Notes under the pieces: model-generated
What the model was told of the DNA's origin: nothing
What the model saw: only the letters and a program-made list of their open reading frames with translations
Database searches by the model: none
NCBI RefSeq assembly: GCF_033568475.1
Contig: NC_133122.1
Coordinates: 167,364,130-167,428,129, forward strand
Origin: Henckelia pumila
Taxonomy: Eukaryota; Streptophyta; Magnoliopsida; Lamiales; Gesneriaceae
DNA length: 64,000 nt
Reading direction: 5' to 3'
Position numbers and translations under genes: made by a program
In this document: one piece after another, positions 1-11,956 of the stretch
How the letters are laid out: each line of letters starts with the position of its first letter
Position numbering within the stretch: the first letter of the stretch is position 1

Positions 1-271
1 ACATGCCATGACTATTAAATTATAATTATTAGAATTAGTTGGAGATCCAAACTAGAAGATGATGGGTCAGATGATCGAGATGCAAACATGTAAAATATTT
101 GAACCTTATGTCATGAGTTGCATTTTTATCCCTTCATTTACATAGGTTTTGGACTTAGATTCATGTCTAGATCACATGAATCAAATAGTATTGGTGATCG
201 ATCATTCTTGTTTTTATTGTTATTGTCATATTATGATATATGCAATGTATAATAGTATGCATATGTATATT
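1..271 (+). repeat. Remnant of a Copia 5' leader
   Basis: This stretch aligns by eye with the untranslated leader of the Copia element further on (about 45385-45660). Both share in order a run around ATTATTAGAATTAGT, a GGAGATCAA-type string, AAGACATGTAAAATATT, GGATTTGGACTT and CAAATAGTATTGG, then ATTATGATATATG. It is diverged and has no coding content. The similarity stops near 271, where a different repeat begins. It is most simply the stump of an older, related Copia insertion extending left of the window. Confidence 0.6.
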
Positions 272-850
272 TGTTAGGATCAAATGCTTACTACTAGACC
301 AAAATTTATAGTTGTCAGCCAATGCGCAACTTTATTTTTTTATACCTGTGACAGCTTAGATGAATCGAGTTGTTAAACTCATGAGTCCATGGAGGAGCGT
401 GTCTTAATGATAGTGATGTCTCATATCCCTTCGAGATCAGTCTTATCATTTCTCAACTGTCAGCTCATTCTCCAACAAACACAGTATTACCATTAAGATC
501 TAGTGTCCATAATTTACAGTCCACCTAGCCAACCAGATCAAGCAGTGCAACGTCAGCAGCTTGATGCACTAGAGATTCTCAGGATGTCACTCATCTTAGT
601 ATTGCTCTCACACATTCACGCTTAACCCAACACCCCCACTCGTCCCACCAAAAAGCATAATTATATGCTTATTGGGATACTCGAACCCATGATCTTGGAT
701 CTGATACCGGTTGTTAAAATCAAGCACTTACCACTAGGCCAAAAGCTATAATTGTTAGTCACGACACAACTTTATTTCCTTATACTTGTTGAATCGCAAA
801 TGGGTCGGGTTGTTAAGATCAAACACTTACCACTAGGCCAATAGTCACTA
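272..850 (-). mobile_element. TRIM-like or SINE-like small retroelement with repeated ends
   Basis: A direct repeat beginning TGTTARGATCAA and followed by CTTACCACTAGGCC occurs at 272-370 and 712-810 (99 bp each, diverged), with a third partial copy from 811. Next to the second copy the plus strand reads GGATCTGATACCGG, whose complement CCGGTATCAGATCC resembles a tRNA-Met primer-binding site. That fits a TRIM (terminal-repeat retrotransposon in miniature) on the minus strand with about 340 bp of non-coding interior. The minus strand also shows TGGCCTAGTGG (box A-like, about 730-740) and GGTTCGAGT (box B-like, about 682-690), which would fit a tRNA-derived SINE instead. The sequence does not settle which; no target duplication was found. 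Confidence 0.4.
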
Positions 851-1804
851 ATAGTTGCCTCCATGTAGTGGATTTAGGAAACACCAATTCAAATCTTATA
901 ATAGTCCTACATGATTTAAAAAAAAAAGATTTCATGACATGCAAGCTATAATATAAGCTATCCAATTTAGGTGTTTCAAAATCTTCTCTCCTCTAAATCA
1001 TTAACTTACTACCTGAATTGAATCTCAACACTCTCTCCATGTAATCCCACAACAGTTGGTATTTTACATTGTACACCCTCTAATTTTTATTTTTATTTTT
1101 GGAAACCTTCTTTCTCTCAAATTACAATATCTTACCTTAACCCCACACTCTTCGGCTATAAAATTGCTAAGTTTGTCAATTGAGAAGCTATCGTTGAATC
1201 ACCAAACTTAAATTATTACTCCCTACTAGAATGAGTTTAATGGCAAGCAAGGTCAAATCTACTAGAACGAGGATTATTTCTTTTGAGGAAGAGAACAAGT
1301 AAATGGTGGATTTATTGATTTTCACACTAATTATAAATAAAAAAATATTAAAAGAGGAATAAATAACTGAGAGAAATAATTAATCTAAGATCTGATTCAA
1401 TAGTTTTCAATATTAAATTGTATCACTGGTCATCGGTTAACAAATAACTTATCATGCATTTTCAAGCAATTAACCATGAAATGGTAAGGACAGTTGCTAA
1501 AATTCTTGTGTTTTCATAATTTAATTTACCAATAATAGCATCAAGTCAAAACTTATCAATATTTAACTGAGCACGATAGCATTCTATATTGAGTAAATTA
1601 AGATAGTTTATCGCTTTATGAAAACAGTTAATCCTTGAATATAGAAATTTTATAGTTACAATTGTTAAATTCAGTTTCGTTGATTTATTTTGATCAAATA
1701 TGCTATGATAGCACAACACATTAACTCTAACGCTACTTAAGTACCAATCATTAATGACAATTAAGGATAACAGAATTCATCGATAACAAAAGAAATACGT
1801 CGTA
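851..1804. other. AT-rich stretch without recognised genes
   Basis: No open frame of note, no recognisable domain and no clear repeat boundary. It is AT-rich unique-looking sequence between the small retroelement and the first gypsy remnant. Confidence 0.6.
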
Positions 1805-2641
1805 GAATTTGTTGGATAAGGGATATATCCGTCCGAGTGTTTCTCCGTAGGTAGCCCCTGTTCTGTTTGTGAAGGAGAAGGATTGATCGATGTGGATGTG
1901 TGTTAATTATAGGCAGTTGAACCGTGTCACCATCAAGAACAAGTACCCTTTAACACGTATTGATGTTTTGTTTGATTATCTTCATGTTACATCCTTATAC
2001 TCGAAGATCAATATGAGATCTTGGTACCATCAAATGCGAGTACGTTGCGCCGAAATTCCAAAGATTTCTTTCCATACAAAGTATGGACATCACGAGTTTT
2101 TGGTGATGCCATTTGGTCTGACAAATGCGTCTGCATTGTTTATGGACCTGATGAATCGTGTATTCCGGTATTATTTGGACAAGTTTTTTGTTTTGTTCAT
2201 CGATGATATCCTTGTATATTCCCAAAATATAGATTAGCATACACAACATCTGAGGATTGTGTTGCAGACTCTATGAGAGAAGCGATTGTATGCGAAATAA
2301 GTAAATGTGAGTTTTGGATATATAGATTAGTGTTTCTGGGTCATGTCATATCCACAGAGAGTATCAGTTGAACCGAGAAAGATTGAAGTTGTGTTGAACT
2401 GGTCATGCCTGATGATGGTGCCTGAGACTGGTAGTTTTCTATGTCTAACCGGATGTTACCGTTGGTTCATCATGAATTTCTCCTAGTTGGCTCGACATTG
2501 ATGTAGCTTACTAGGAAAGATGTTCCTTTTGAGTGTTCCTCAGAGTGAGAGGAAATTTTTCAAGAGCTTCATAGACGCCTAACATATGTGCCTGTGTTGG
2601 CATAACCGTATGGATTGGGAGGATACGTTGTCTATACTAAT
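1805..2641 (+). pseudogene. Ty3/gypsy (chromovirus-like) reverse transcriptase remnant, part 1
   Basis: Reading across stops and shifts gives a gypsy reverse transcriptase: LDKGYIRPS near 1810, an in-frame stop, then [18 protein letters not shown], the palm segment ending in MPFGLTNA, and FIDDILVYS (the YXDD-type catalytic motif, about 2198-2224). It then decays through the connection region to GGYVVYT at about 2615-2638, which is the start of RNase H. The same block at the right edge of the window (63811 onward) is better preserved and allows the assignment. The longest clean frame is 1890-2237. The frame is cut by the insertion at 2642 and resumes at 9728. It is an old, dead copy with no LTR recognised. 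Confidence 0.85.
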
Positions 2642-4274
2642 TGTAGCGACCCAACTCGAATCCACTACCTAATCAGAGTTTAGAGCATAATTAAGCATGC
2701 ATTAAATAAATCGCTACGAAAAAATTAAATAAAAACTGACCGGCAGAATACAATCGATTAAATAAATTCAATTATACAACCCAATCGAATAAACTTAAAT
2801 AACACCTACAGCCAATCCTGCTGTCTTCAAGGTCACTGGCCTCTCCATACTCCTGGTGCTCAACCCTGCACCTGCACCTGCCCCGTCGAATGGGGTGTCC
2901 AAACATACAAAAAATACTGGTCGTGAGCGACTACGCTTAATATGGAAGCAATGATATATAAAATATATGCAGTACATAAGTGTATTGAAAACAAGGGTAA
3001 ATCAGTCTACTCAGGGGCGCCATGAATATACATGGCCGTACTGGATAGCTAGTCCACGGGCTGCTCCTATATTCACCTATCCACTATAGCATCTACTCCA
3101 CCGTCGTGGTCGCTCCTAGTGATAGAAAAACCAGGGGCTGAGTGTCCCCAAACATGAATCCATAAGTAGTAACTCATCACCGATGGAAACTGTCATGACT
3201 CACATCATACCAGATGCAGTCTACCGTAATAACATGCATGTGCTAAAGCCGTAAAACATATAAAATAAGTAGCACATACTCATGCAACACATATAATATA
3301 TATCATGTTGGCCATCTCAGTCAGTACTTACGTACCTTTCTAAAGGCAGTCCTACCAGTCCAACTCTAGGTTCCAAGCCTAGCATCAACTCTACAATGCA
3401 AATTACACATGCATCATTCATTAAGCTCTAAAAGTCTTAACTAAGCTATTGCATACTCCTAATTAATTTAAAGAGACCATAGCTATACATGCGTCCGTCG
3501 TCAGCCCACTGATGGCGGCTATCCCACAACTAGGGGCACACCCCCTGCTGCAGCTCCACAGCTCCGTTACTCAGACACCGCTCCGCTACTATGTCAGACA
3601 CTGTCTGACTATACTAAGATATATATTCCCTACTCCAACTCTAAAATAAGAGTACCCAAAGCCCTAAAATAGAGCCACACGGGCGAAGGAGAGGAATTTG
3701 GTGCGGTTGTGAAATGAGCTCCTCGGCCTTATTTTATAGACGAGGGTTCGGATCGTCCGAACCTGCCTTCGGACCGTCCGAACTCTGCATGCGTGACAAG
3801 TGTCACTTGATAGCACTTTGGACCGTCTGATCGGAACTTCGGATCGTCCGATCCCGATATTACGTCATTCATGAAGTCACTCCTTCGGAAACCTGGCCGA
3901 AACACTGTTCGGACCGTCCAATCCATCACTTTGGATCGTCCGAACTCAACTTCCAGCCAATAAAATAATTTCCTTATCTTATCTTATCTGAGGGAAATCG
4001 GACCGTCCTATCCCTATTTGGGTCGTCTGAACTCCTGCCATCCGAACTGGTTCAAGGCCTCCGAACACACACTCTTCGGACCATCCGATCCCTGGTTCGG
4101 AGCCTCCGATCCTGTCTAAGACTCGGAACCTTCCCGACCAATTTCGATTGTTCTTGATCCATTTTTGGACTCCATTAATCCATTTGGAAATTTCTTAATC
4201 CTGCTTTACTTAATCTAAACATGATCATTGGATTAATTACAATAAATCCTTAATTTCGGATACGGGTCACTACA
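2642..4274 (-). repeat. LTR (3' LTR in element orientation) of the LARD-like element
   Basis: This 1633-bp LTR pairs with 8093-9727. On the minus strand it opens TGTAGTGACCCGTATCC and closes GGGTCGCTACA. Part of its U3 is a cluster of short palindromes (3746-4111). The minus strand shows a TATA-like CTATAAAAT at about 3730-3738, between that cluster and the rest of the LTR. Confidence 0.85.
3746..4111. repeat. Array of about ten palindromic TTCGGAYCGTCCGAA-type motifs in U3
   Basis: About ten copies of a 16-17-bp imperfect palindrome, consensus STTCGGACCGTCCGAWC, are spread over some 365 bp. Examples begin at 3746 and 3769. They lie between the minus-strand LTR start (4274) and the TATA-like box near 3735, i.e. 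in U3. The matching array in the other LTR is at 9211-9564. Confidence 0.75.
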
Positions 4275-4287
4275 TTCTCCCCCTTTA
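4275..4287 (-). promoter_or_regulatory. Polypurine tract of the LARD-like element
   Basis: The minus strand reads AAAGGGGGAGAA immediately before the LTR start TGTAGTGACC. Its position and composition are those of a plus-strand primer tract. Confidence 0.7.
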
Positions 4288-7200
4288 AAAGATTTTGTAC
4301 TCAAAATCTAGGGTAGAACCTCGAGAACGTACTAGAGATACTTGCTCGAATTTCTGATCGAAATAGTTTCCGACACACTCAGACTCTTGTCGAATTCCCT
4401 GTAAGCTCCATTAATGCTGAACCGCATTAGCATTCTCCTAACTGAAAATTACTGTGTTTCTCAACGACGACCAAACTTCCTTGGCACAAACATATCACAA
4501 TATTGATACGTCCTCCGTCGTAACCACGATCCCACTGATCTCGAAGGATACAAACACCCGCTTGATCGATATCATCCTCCCTAAGAAAATCTTAGACTGA
4601 CAAAGACAAAGTTGTAACCTGACTGGATTATGACATTCATCGAATCACTAACTGAATCTAACCATGTAATGGTTCCAAAAACTCTCGGTGCAGAATACAC
4701 ACCCCGACACCGTCCTGATGCATAACAACGCAAGAATCTCTCCCAGGAGAATTCAGTTGACACAAAGTCATACTTCAACGTAACTGCTTAACACGATTCC
4801 TAGACTGGTTATTCTTCCCATTATATCTTGAAGCAAAGACAAGCTTCTAAAGCAATACTAGGAACTTAGACCACCATGTTTAGTGCAAATTGTACTTAAG
4901 TTTATCGGTGTAATCAATAATGTGCAATGATGAAATTCTCATCACCTGAAAATCATGTCACAAAATCTTTCTTTGAACCATTGGTCTGCGAAGTCATACG
5001 CATATGCCGCAATGTAAATCATCACATCTCTGATGATCTACATCATCTCGACCATAGGTTATTCACCCATGTATTCAAATTGATAAACATCCTCCTAATA
5101 GTTATATATACTCGCAATCACTATACACACATCAAGACTAAGGCAAGCACCCACCAATATGCTCGACTGTGACATTCCACAGTGTACAGACATGTAGAAA
5201 TGCTTCCTATTCTGTCTCGAAACTCGACAGTCATTGCAATCGTTATAACTCATCTCAGAATCTCTGATGATACTATCATCACTAGCTACCTATCACGCAT
5301 CCGACTATTGTCCATTGCTGAAACGCAAAATCCTTGACAAACAGTCTGTACGGATGTGACTTGTTGACTGGAAAGAACGAATTCGATCCGTCACGATCTT
5401 TGCGAAGTTTTCTCTCCCCAAAGGCAAACCTCGTTGTCTACTAAGTCAATCATCGACTATCTCAGTTCTCTCAGAGACATCGCACATCACATGCTGAAGG
5501 TTAGTGACACATCTTGCTAGATCCTGAGAACTAGATCCTAGCTAATGCCACAATTCACAATCAGACCACTAATGTCCCCTTACTAATGCCCATTACCTTT
5601 TCCAACACTCGTCGGATTCAACATAGCGGTTCAACACAAGAACACTCTGTCGAAATTTTCGATTGACACCATTAATATCTTTTTAGTGGACAACTCTCGC
5701 ACGAAGCAGAAACTTGATCCGTCCGTTACTCAACCCGAGTATACTTTTGCTTAACACGAAGCAATTTCTTAGATTAATCTTGGCTTCTTCTTAACAAGAA
5801 TGCACAATCGTGGGAAACCACCAACTCTCTTGTTGTCTCTACTGTCAAGTCATCATCTAACTTGACCATACAAGTCCAATTGCAATCGTCCCCGATTACA
5901 GCAATTCCGAATTATTCATCTCTGGTAACCCTAGAGACTACTAAATTTCCCAAAATCGCCGACTGCTCTGAGATTGTACCAAGTACTCATCCCCTTAAGC
6001 ACTTATGCGACAAAATACTATTCCAAGTATTTCTTAATTACTGTACCCTGATCATCACAGATTGGCTCAACTCATCGACCTCGTCGATTCTACTGTGGCT
6101 CGCACTTAGCTCAACAATGAAACTCGAATCAGAATACCTACGTGGTTCGATCAATAATCTTGACTCGACTGCCACAAGTCTACTATTCTCAACACTTGGA
6201 ATACCCATCTCGCTCTGGTTTCAACACATCTATACTTGATAATCATACAATAGCTATTAGTAATATATTGACACCATCTCACGCCTTACTACTAATAGTT
6301 GCCTCGTACACTGGAATCGAATATTAAGGCGAATTAAACCCAAGAAATGCTCGTGATCTATCAACCTAGATCATTTCCATCCCATGAAAAATCCTACGTT
6401 CAACCTCTGAAAACATCAGACGGTACATAGTTCTATCACTGGACTCACTATCCTTTGCCTCGTACATTCAAAATGAACGCCACGGCTCGTCAATTCCAAT
6501 AATTAAAACTAATGAATCCCAAAGATTAAAACTATCTGGTCAAAGTACACGCTTGTCAAGGAAATCCCTCCAATGACTGGTCCTCACGGCAGAAATCCAA
6601 ACCAATATCCCTGACAAAATCCAAACGATATCTAAATCATGATACCAAACTAAACATCTAATTCAAGGTCATACCCCGTCGTGACTGTTACCAAGACTCT
6701 AGACTGAGTAGCCTTCCCACCGCCATCCCCTGAAGCACAAAGGCTCCCAGGTAAATCACATAGGATCGCGCCCCATCACGTCTGGTCATGGTCATAGTCC
6801 ACAAATCTCGGCATATACTTGATCTGGCATCCTGATGAAAATCCATCATCACGAAGTCTCAACCTACGAAGGTCAAACAGATTACTGTTCTAAGAAAACA
6901 TCCTAGAACACAACTCAATGTTCCAGACCGAATAATATTCTCATGCCTCCAGATGAATCACTTTATCACTGGCAATAACTTAGTCCACTGACTAACTAGG
7001 TCAATCCTAGGAAAACGCCTAGACTAACCACAAGTCAAACAGTTACAGCTGCCTTACTCAAAATCCATGAGCTACAACAGTTGAACACTAATCATCTAGA
7101 ATCATGTCAATCTTAGCAAAATCACTTGCAATCATTCACGAATTGCTGGATAAATAATACATATATAATTACTTCAAGTTATGTACAATTTCTTTATTAC

Positions 7201-8072
7201 AATCCCATGTAATACATACAGTATTCAAAATACAACAAAAATGTACATCCAATAACTTGAAATAATACAATATTCTGATTATTCATTATAACTGAAATAC
7301 TGTTTACTATTACAACAATACAGTATTTAAAATCATCATACTAGTCTTCGTTTCTTTGAGCATGAAGCTTCTAATAGACACATGCATCAATGCTAGAATA
7401 CTCCTGACAAAATCTCTCTACCCGTCCTCCTGCAAAGACATCCGGAGAAATGATCCGTGCTCGCTAACCAGCTATGATCTACATCAGTGTCTGTCAGTCG
7501 ACCTCTTCTGCACACGATTTACCGTCAACTTTTTTCTTGTATCTAATTCATGATTTTGAACAAGAAGTTTCCCGTGTGCCTACCGAACGCATCGATACAA
7601 GAATACAGATAAAACCATGTCCTGCATAAATTTAATGACCTTACGTTCAAACACAGTCATGCCTTAGCTACTTGAGGCATTCCCTGGTGAAGGTCTATCT
7701 GACAATCTCTCCAACTACGAGTGGAGAATCTCTTCGGACTGGAACCACATGGGTTGTTACACACCATTCTTTCCAAAATGTCCTCCGATGTATCTGAAGT
7801 GAAGTACTCGTTCTTCTCTTCCAGTCTTCCTCGGCTGAAATCCATATGTTCTTCGATCAGCATCCCAATGCATCAAATGATGAACTGTCCATAGCAGTCA
7901 GCCTATCTATCGATATGCTGCTACCGGTGTTCACATCACTGTTGCATTCCTTATATCAAAGACTTCTGCCGCAAATCTCGGCAATGAAGAACCAAATCAT
8001 CCTTTGCTAAGTCTCACCAATCCTACAAGGATAATCCAAAGTCTCAGTACTATATCTCAAGTCTCTTTTCAT
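4288..8072 (-). other. Non-coding interior of the LARD-like element
   Basis: No retroviral domain could be recognised in either strand. The few open frames are 60-125 codons and carry no known motif, and the longest (5862-6239) is on the strand opposite the element. I treat the region as untranslated or fully decayed sequence between PBS and polypurine tract. Confidence 0.6.
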
Positions 8073-8087
8073 GCTGCTATGATACCA
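8073..8087 (-). promoter_or_regulatory. Primer-binding site of the LARD-like element
   Basis: The minus strand reads TGGTATCATAGCAGC five nucleotides inside the LTR. The first eight bases match the initiator-tRNA-Met type PBS (TGGTATCAGAGCC), with a later mismatch. It sets the element's orientation as minus. Confidence 0.7.
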
Positions 8088-8092
8088 ATAAA

Positions 8093-9727
8093 TGTAGCGA
8101 CCCAAATCGGATCCAATACCTAATTAGAGTTTAGAGCATAATTAAGCATGCATTAAATAAATCGTTGCGGAAGACTTAAAATAAAAACTGACCGGCAGAA
8201 TACAATCGGTTAAACAAATTCGATTATACAACTCAATCGAATAAACTAAAATAACACCTACAGCTAATCCTGCTATCTTCAAGGTCACTGGCCTCTCTAG
8301 ACTCCTGGTTCTCAACCTTGCACATACACCTGCCCCGTCGAATGGGGTGTCCAGACATACAGAAAAAATAATGGACGTGAGCGACTACGCTCAATACGGA
8401 AGCAATGATATATAAAATATATGCAGCAAATAAGTGTATTTAAAACAAGGGTAAATCAGTCTACTCAGGGGCGCCATGAATATACAGAGCCATGCTGGAT
8501 AGCTAGTCCACGGGCCGCTCCTATATTCACCTATCCACTACAGCGTCTACTCCAGCGTCGTGGTCGCTCATAGTGATAGCAAAACCAGGGGCTGAGTGTC
8601 CCCAGACATGAATTCATAAAGAGTAACTCATTACCGATGGAAACTGTCATGATTCACATCATACCAAATGCAGTCTACCGTAAAAACATGCATGCATTAA
8701 AGCCGTAAAACATAAAAAATAAGTATCACATACTCATGCAACACGTATAATATATATCATGCTGGCTATCTCAGTCAGTACTTACGCATCTTTCTAAAGG
8801 CAGTCCTAGCAGTCCAACTCTAGGTTTCAAGCCTAGCATCAACTCTACAATGCAAATTACCCATGCATCATTCATTAAGATCTAAAAATCTTAACTAAGT
8901 CATTGCATACTCCTAATTAATTTAAGTAGACCATAGCTATACCTGCATACGTCGTCAGCCCACTGATGGCGACTATCCCGCAACTAGGGGCACACCCTTG
9001 CTGCAGCTCCACAGCCTCGAGCACAGCTCTGTTACTTGGACACCGCTCCACCACTATGTCAGACACTGTCTGACTACACTAAGATATATATTTCCTACTC
9101 CAACTCTAAAATAAGAGTACCCAAAGCCATAAAATAGAGCCACACGGGCTAAGGAGAGGAATTTGGTGCGGTTGTGAAATGAGCTCATCGGCCTCATTTT
9201 ATAGACGAGGGTTCGGATTGTCCGAACCTTCCTTCGGATCGTCCGAACTCTGCATGCATGACAAGTTTCATCTGATAGCACTTCGGACCGTCCGATCGGG
9301 ACTTTGGATCGTCCTATCCCAATACTACATCATTCATGACATCCACTTGGCCGAAACACTGTTCGGACGGCCGATCCATCACTTCGGATCGTCCGAACTC
9401 AAATTCCAGCCAATCAAATAATATCCTTATCTTATCTTATCTGAGGGAGATCGGACCGTCCGATCCCTCTTTGGAGCGTCCGAACTCCTGCAATCCGAAC
9501 TGGTTCAAGGCCTCCAAACGAACAAACTTCGGACCATCCGATCCCTGGTTCGGAGCCTTCGATCCTGTCTAAGACTCGGAACCTTCCCGGCCAATTTTGA
9601 TTGTTCTGGATCCATTTTTGGACTCCATTAATCCATTTGGAAATTCATTAATCATGTTTTACTTAATCTAAAGATGATCATTGGATTAATTACAATAAAT
9701 CCTTAATTTCGGATACGGGTCACTACA
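8093..9727 (-). repeat. LTR (5' LTR in element orientation) of the LARD-like element
   Basis: This 1635-bp partner of 2642-4274 has the same TG...CA ends and abuts the right-hand CTAAT duplication. On the minus strand it shows a TATA-like CTATAAAAT at about 9197-9205, downstream of the palindromic U3 cluster. Transcription would run leftward from about 9170. Confidence 0.85.
9211..9564. repeat. Second copy of the palindromic U3 array
   Basis: Ten diverged copies of the same TTCGGAYCGTCCGAA-type palindrome as in 3746-4111, at the same relative position upstream of the minus-strand TATA-like box. Confidence 0.75.
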
Positions 9728-11515
9728 CTAATGCATCTAGAAAGGGTTTGGGATTTGTTCTGACACATAATGGTCTTGTGATCGTGTATGTCTCTCGATA
9801 GTTGAAGAAGCATGAAGGAAATTATCCGGTGCATGATCTTGAGTTAGCAGCCATTGTTTTTGCCCTCATGATTTGGAGACACAACTTGTATGTAAGGAGA
9901 TTTGAGATTTTCACCAATCGTAAGAGTGTGAAGTATTTTTACACTCAAAACGAATTGAATATGCGGCAGCGATGCTTGATGGATTTCTTTAAGGGCTATG
10001 ATTGTGAGATTAAATATTATCTGGGTTCTTCTAATCTCAATGCTGATGCCTCGAGTCAAAATTAATTTGAAATTTTTTCACATCATCCATGTGATGTCTC
10101 TAGAATCTTCCAAGAGTATTATTCCTCGGAGTATACATTCCAGCACAATAGGGCATGGAGGGTATCCATATGTTTTCAATTCTGGCTGAACCGGCTTTGT
10201 ATTCGAGAATCATGGATGCTCAGATGTCTGATTCCGATCCGTGAAACAAGGATTGGCTCATCTAGACAATTGGATATGATATGTATTTATTTAATTATCA
10301 TTCTCATGTCTTGTTGTGTTTGTCTGTCCGAGTAGTAGTTCTTGACGATCCAGAGCTGAGGAATGAGATTTTGTCTCAGGCGCACTGGAGTCGATTTACA
10401 GGTACTTGCGATCAAGATTATGGTGGAAGAGAATGAAGCAGCGTGTGTACTTGTTCGTTTCTAGATGCCTTGTTTTCCAGCAGGTAAAGGAAAAGTATCT
10501 ACGACCTAGAGGATTGCTATGGATCCTGAAAAGTATCTACGACCTAGAGGATTTCTATAGATCCTAGATATTCCTGAATGGATATCGGAGCATATAATTA
10601 TGGATTTTGTCACCCACTTTCCTATGTCTTATAGGTAGACTGATGCGATCTGGGTTGTTTTTTATTGGTTTTCGAAATTTGCACACTTCATTACGTATAA
10701 CCGCGATTTCACTTTCACATGGCCTGGTTGTACATTTATGAGATTGTAGAATTGCACGGGATCCCTTTGAGCATTTTCAAGGACCGATTTACGAGTTTTA
10801 TCTCATGGTTTTGGGGTAGTCTATAGCGGGATTTGGTTATCACACTATGTTCGAGTATAGTGTATCATCCAGAGACTGACGGTCTATCGGAGCGGACAAT
10901 TCGTACCCTTGAGGATATGTTGAGGGCGTCAGTTATGGACTACGGCTTGTCTTGACAAGATCATTAATACTAGTCAAGTTTGCCTATAATAACAGTTACC
11001 ATCGTGATATTAGCATTGCACCATTCGAGCTGTTGTACAAGTTCCATTGTCGTGCTGCTTTGTTTTCGGATGAGGTTGAAGAGCGACAGGTAGCAAGGCC
11101 ATAGTTAGTAGAACAAATTGTGGATAAGGTAGACTTGTTCAGGTGAAGAGTTAGAGCTGCTCAAGATAGAAAGGCCAGCTGTTACACCAACACTCAATAC
11201 AAACCCTTATCATTTGAGATAGGAGATCACGTGTCTCTGAATATTTAATTTACGAAACTCTACCCATCTATTTTATATCCCTTACCACAGGGTTTTGGGG
11301 CATAAGATCCAATATTGCCTTGCCCTGAAGCGCAAAATAAAAAGGCTGATAAATTTTTTGCATCCGATCGAGGTTCATTTAGAGTCAGATGTATCTTACG
11401 TGAGACACCACTCAAGATTAAGACAGAAAATATAAAGTAATTTGGAACAAGCACATACCCTTGGTCATACTACAGTGACAACGTCGAGATATCGAGGATG
11501 AATGTTGGGAGTTAG
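9728..11515 (+). pseudogene. Ty3/gypsy (chromovirus-like) RNase H and integrase remnant, part 2
   Basis: This continues the gypsy pol interrupted at 2641. Reading on from the target duplication gives ASRKGLGFVL, then after one stop LKKHEGNYPVHDLELAAIVF (gypsy RNase H, about 9802-9865) and LNADASSQ. Integrase traces follow: RWWWRMKQRVYLFVSRCLVFQ (zinc-finger side) near 10408-10482, IMDFVTHFP near 10600, [20 protein letters not shown] (core domain end) near 10866-10925. The reading frame is broken many times. A 37-bp piece with AAAGTATCTACGACCTAGAGGAT is tandemly duplicated at about 10491-10557. The remnant ends near GAGGATGAATG at about 11496-11506, which resembles the usual 3' end of such pol frames. 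No LTR is recognised after it. Confidence 0.8.
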
Positions 11516-11919
11516 AAAGTCGTATGTGCTGAAGGCATCCTAAGTTTTATTTTATTGTATTTTCATTTGCCTTGATGTAGTTGTACTTGTAAATTTTCCG
11601 ATGTAATAAAGTATGATTCTTGGTATTATTGTGATTTACATACCGTTATCTTTTAAGTATTGTTTATTATAAATTTTTTTGTAATGCACGTTTTATTCCT
11701 ACTATAAAAAAGTTTTCTATAAAACCGTTGTTTTTTAAATGTTGTTTATTATGAATTTTCTTGTAGTGCATGTTTTAATCCTTCTATAAAATTGTTTTTC
11801 ATAATACAAAATTTTTTAAAGTGACTGATCTTCACACATATTAAAAATATATATGAGTGGGAGTATTGTTATAGTGATCTTTTATATATTTTTCATTTCA
11901 GATGTACCATAATTAAATG

Positions 11920-11956
<37 letters not shown>

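Larger units (their letters stand above)
2642..9727 (-). mobile_element. Non-coding LTR retrotransposon (LARD-like) inserted in gypsy RNase H
   Basis: Two long direct repeats (2642-4274 and 8093-9727) begin TGTAGCGACCC and end GGGTCACTACA on the plus strand. The insert is flanked by a perfect 5-bp target duplication CTAAT (2637-2641 and 9728-9732). Orientation is minus: next to the right LTR the minus strand reads TGGTATCATAGCAGC (PBS-like), and next to the left LTR it reads AAAGGGGGAGAA (polypurine tract). The 3.8-kb interior has no recognisable gag or pol and no long minus frame, which fits a large retrotransposon derivative (LARD) that depends on another element's proteins. The short tail beside the polypurine tract resembles the end of plant chromoviruses, so a chromovirus parent is plausible. 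LTR divergence of roughly a tenth by eye means it is old. Confidence 0.85.

Noticed and set aside
5862-6239. 125-codon frame in the interior of the LARD-like element
   Set aside because: On the strand opposite the element, Ser/Thr/Leu-rich, with no recognisable motif; probably chance.
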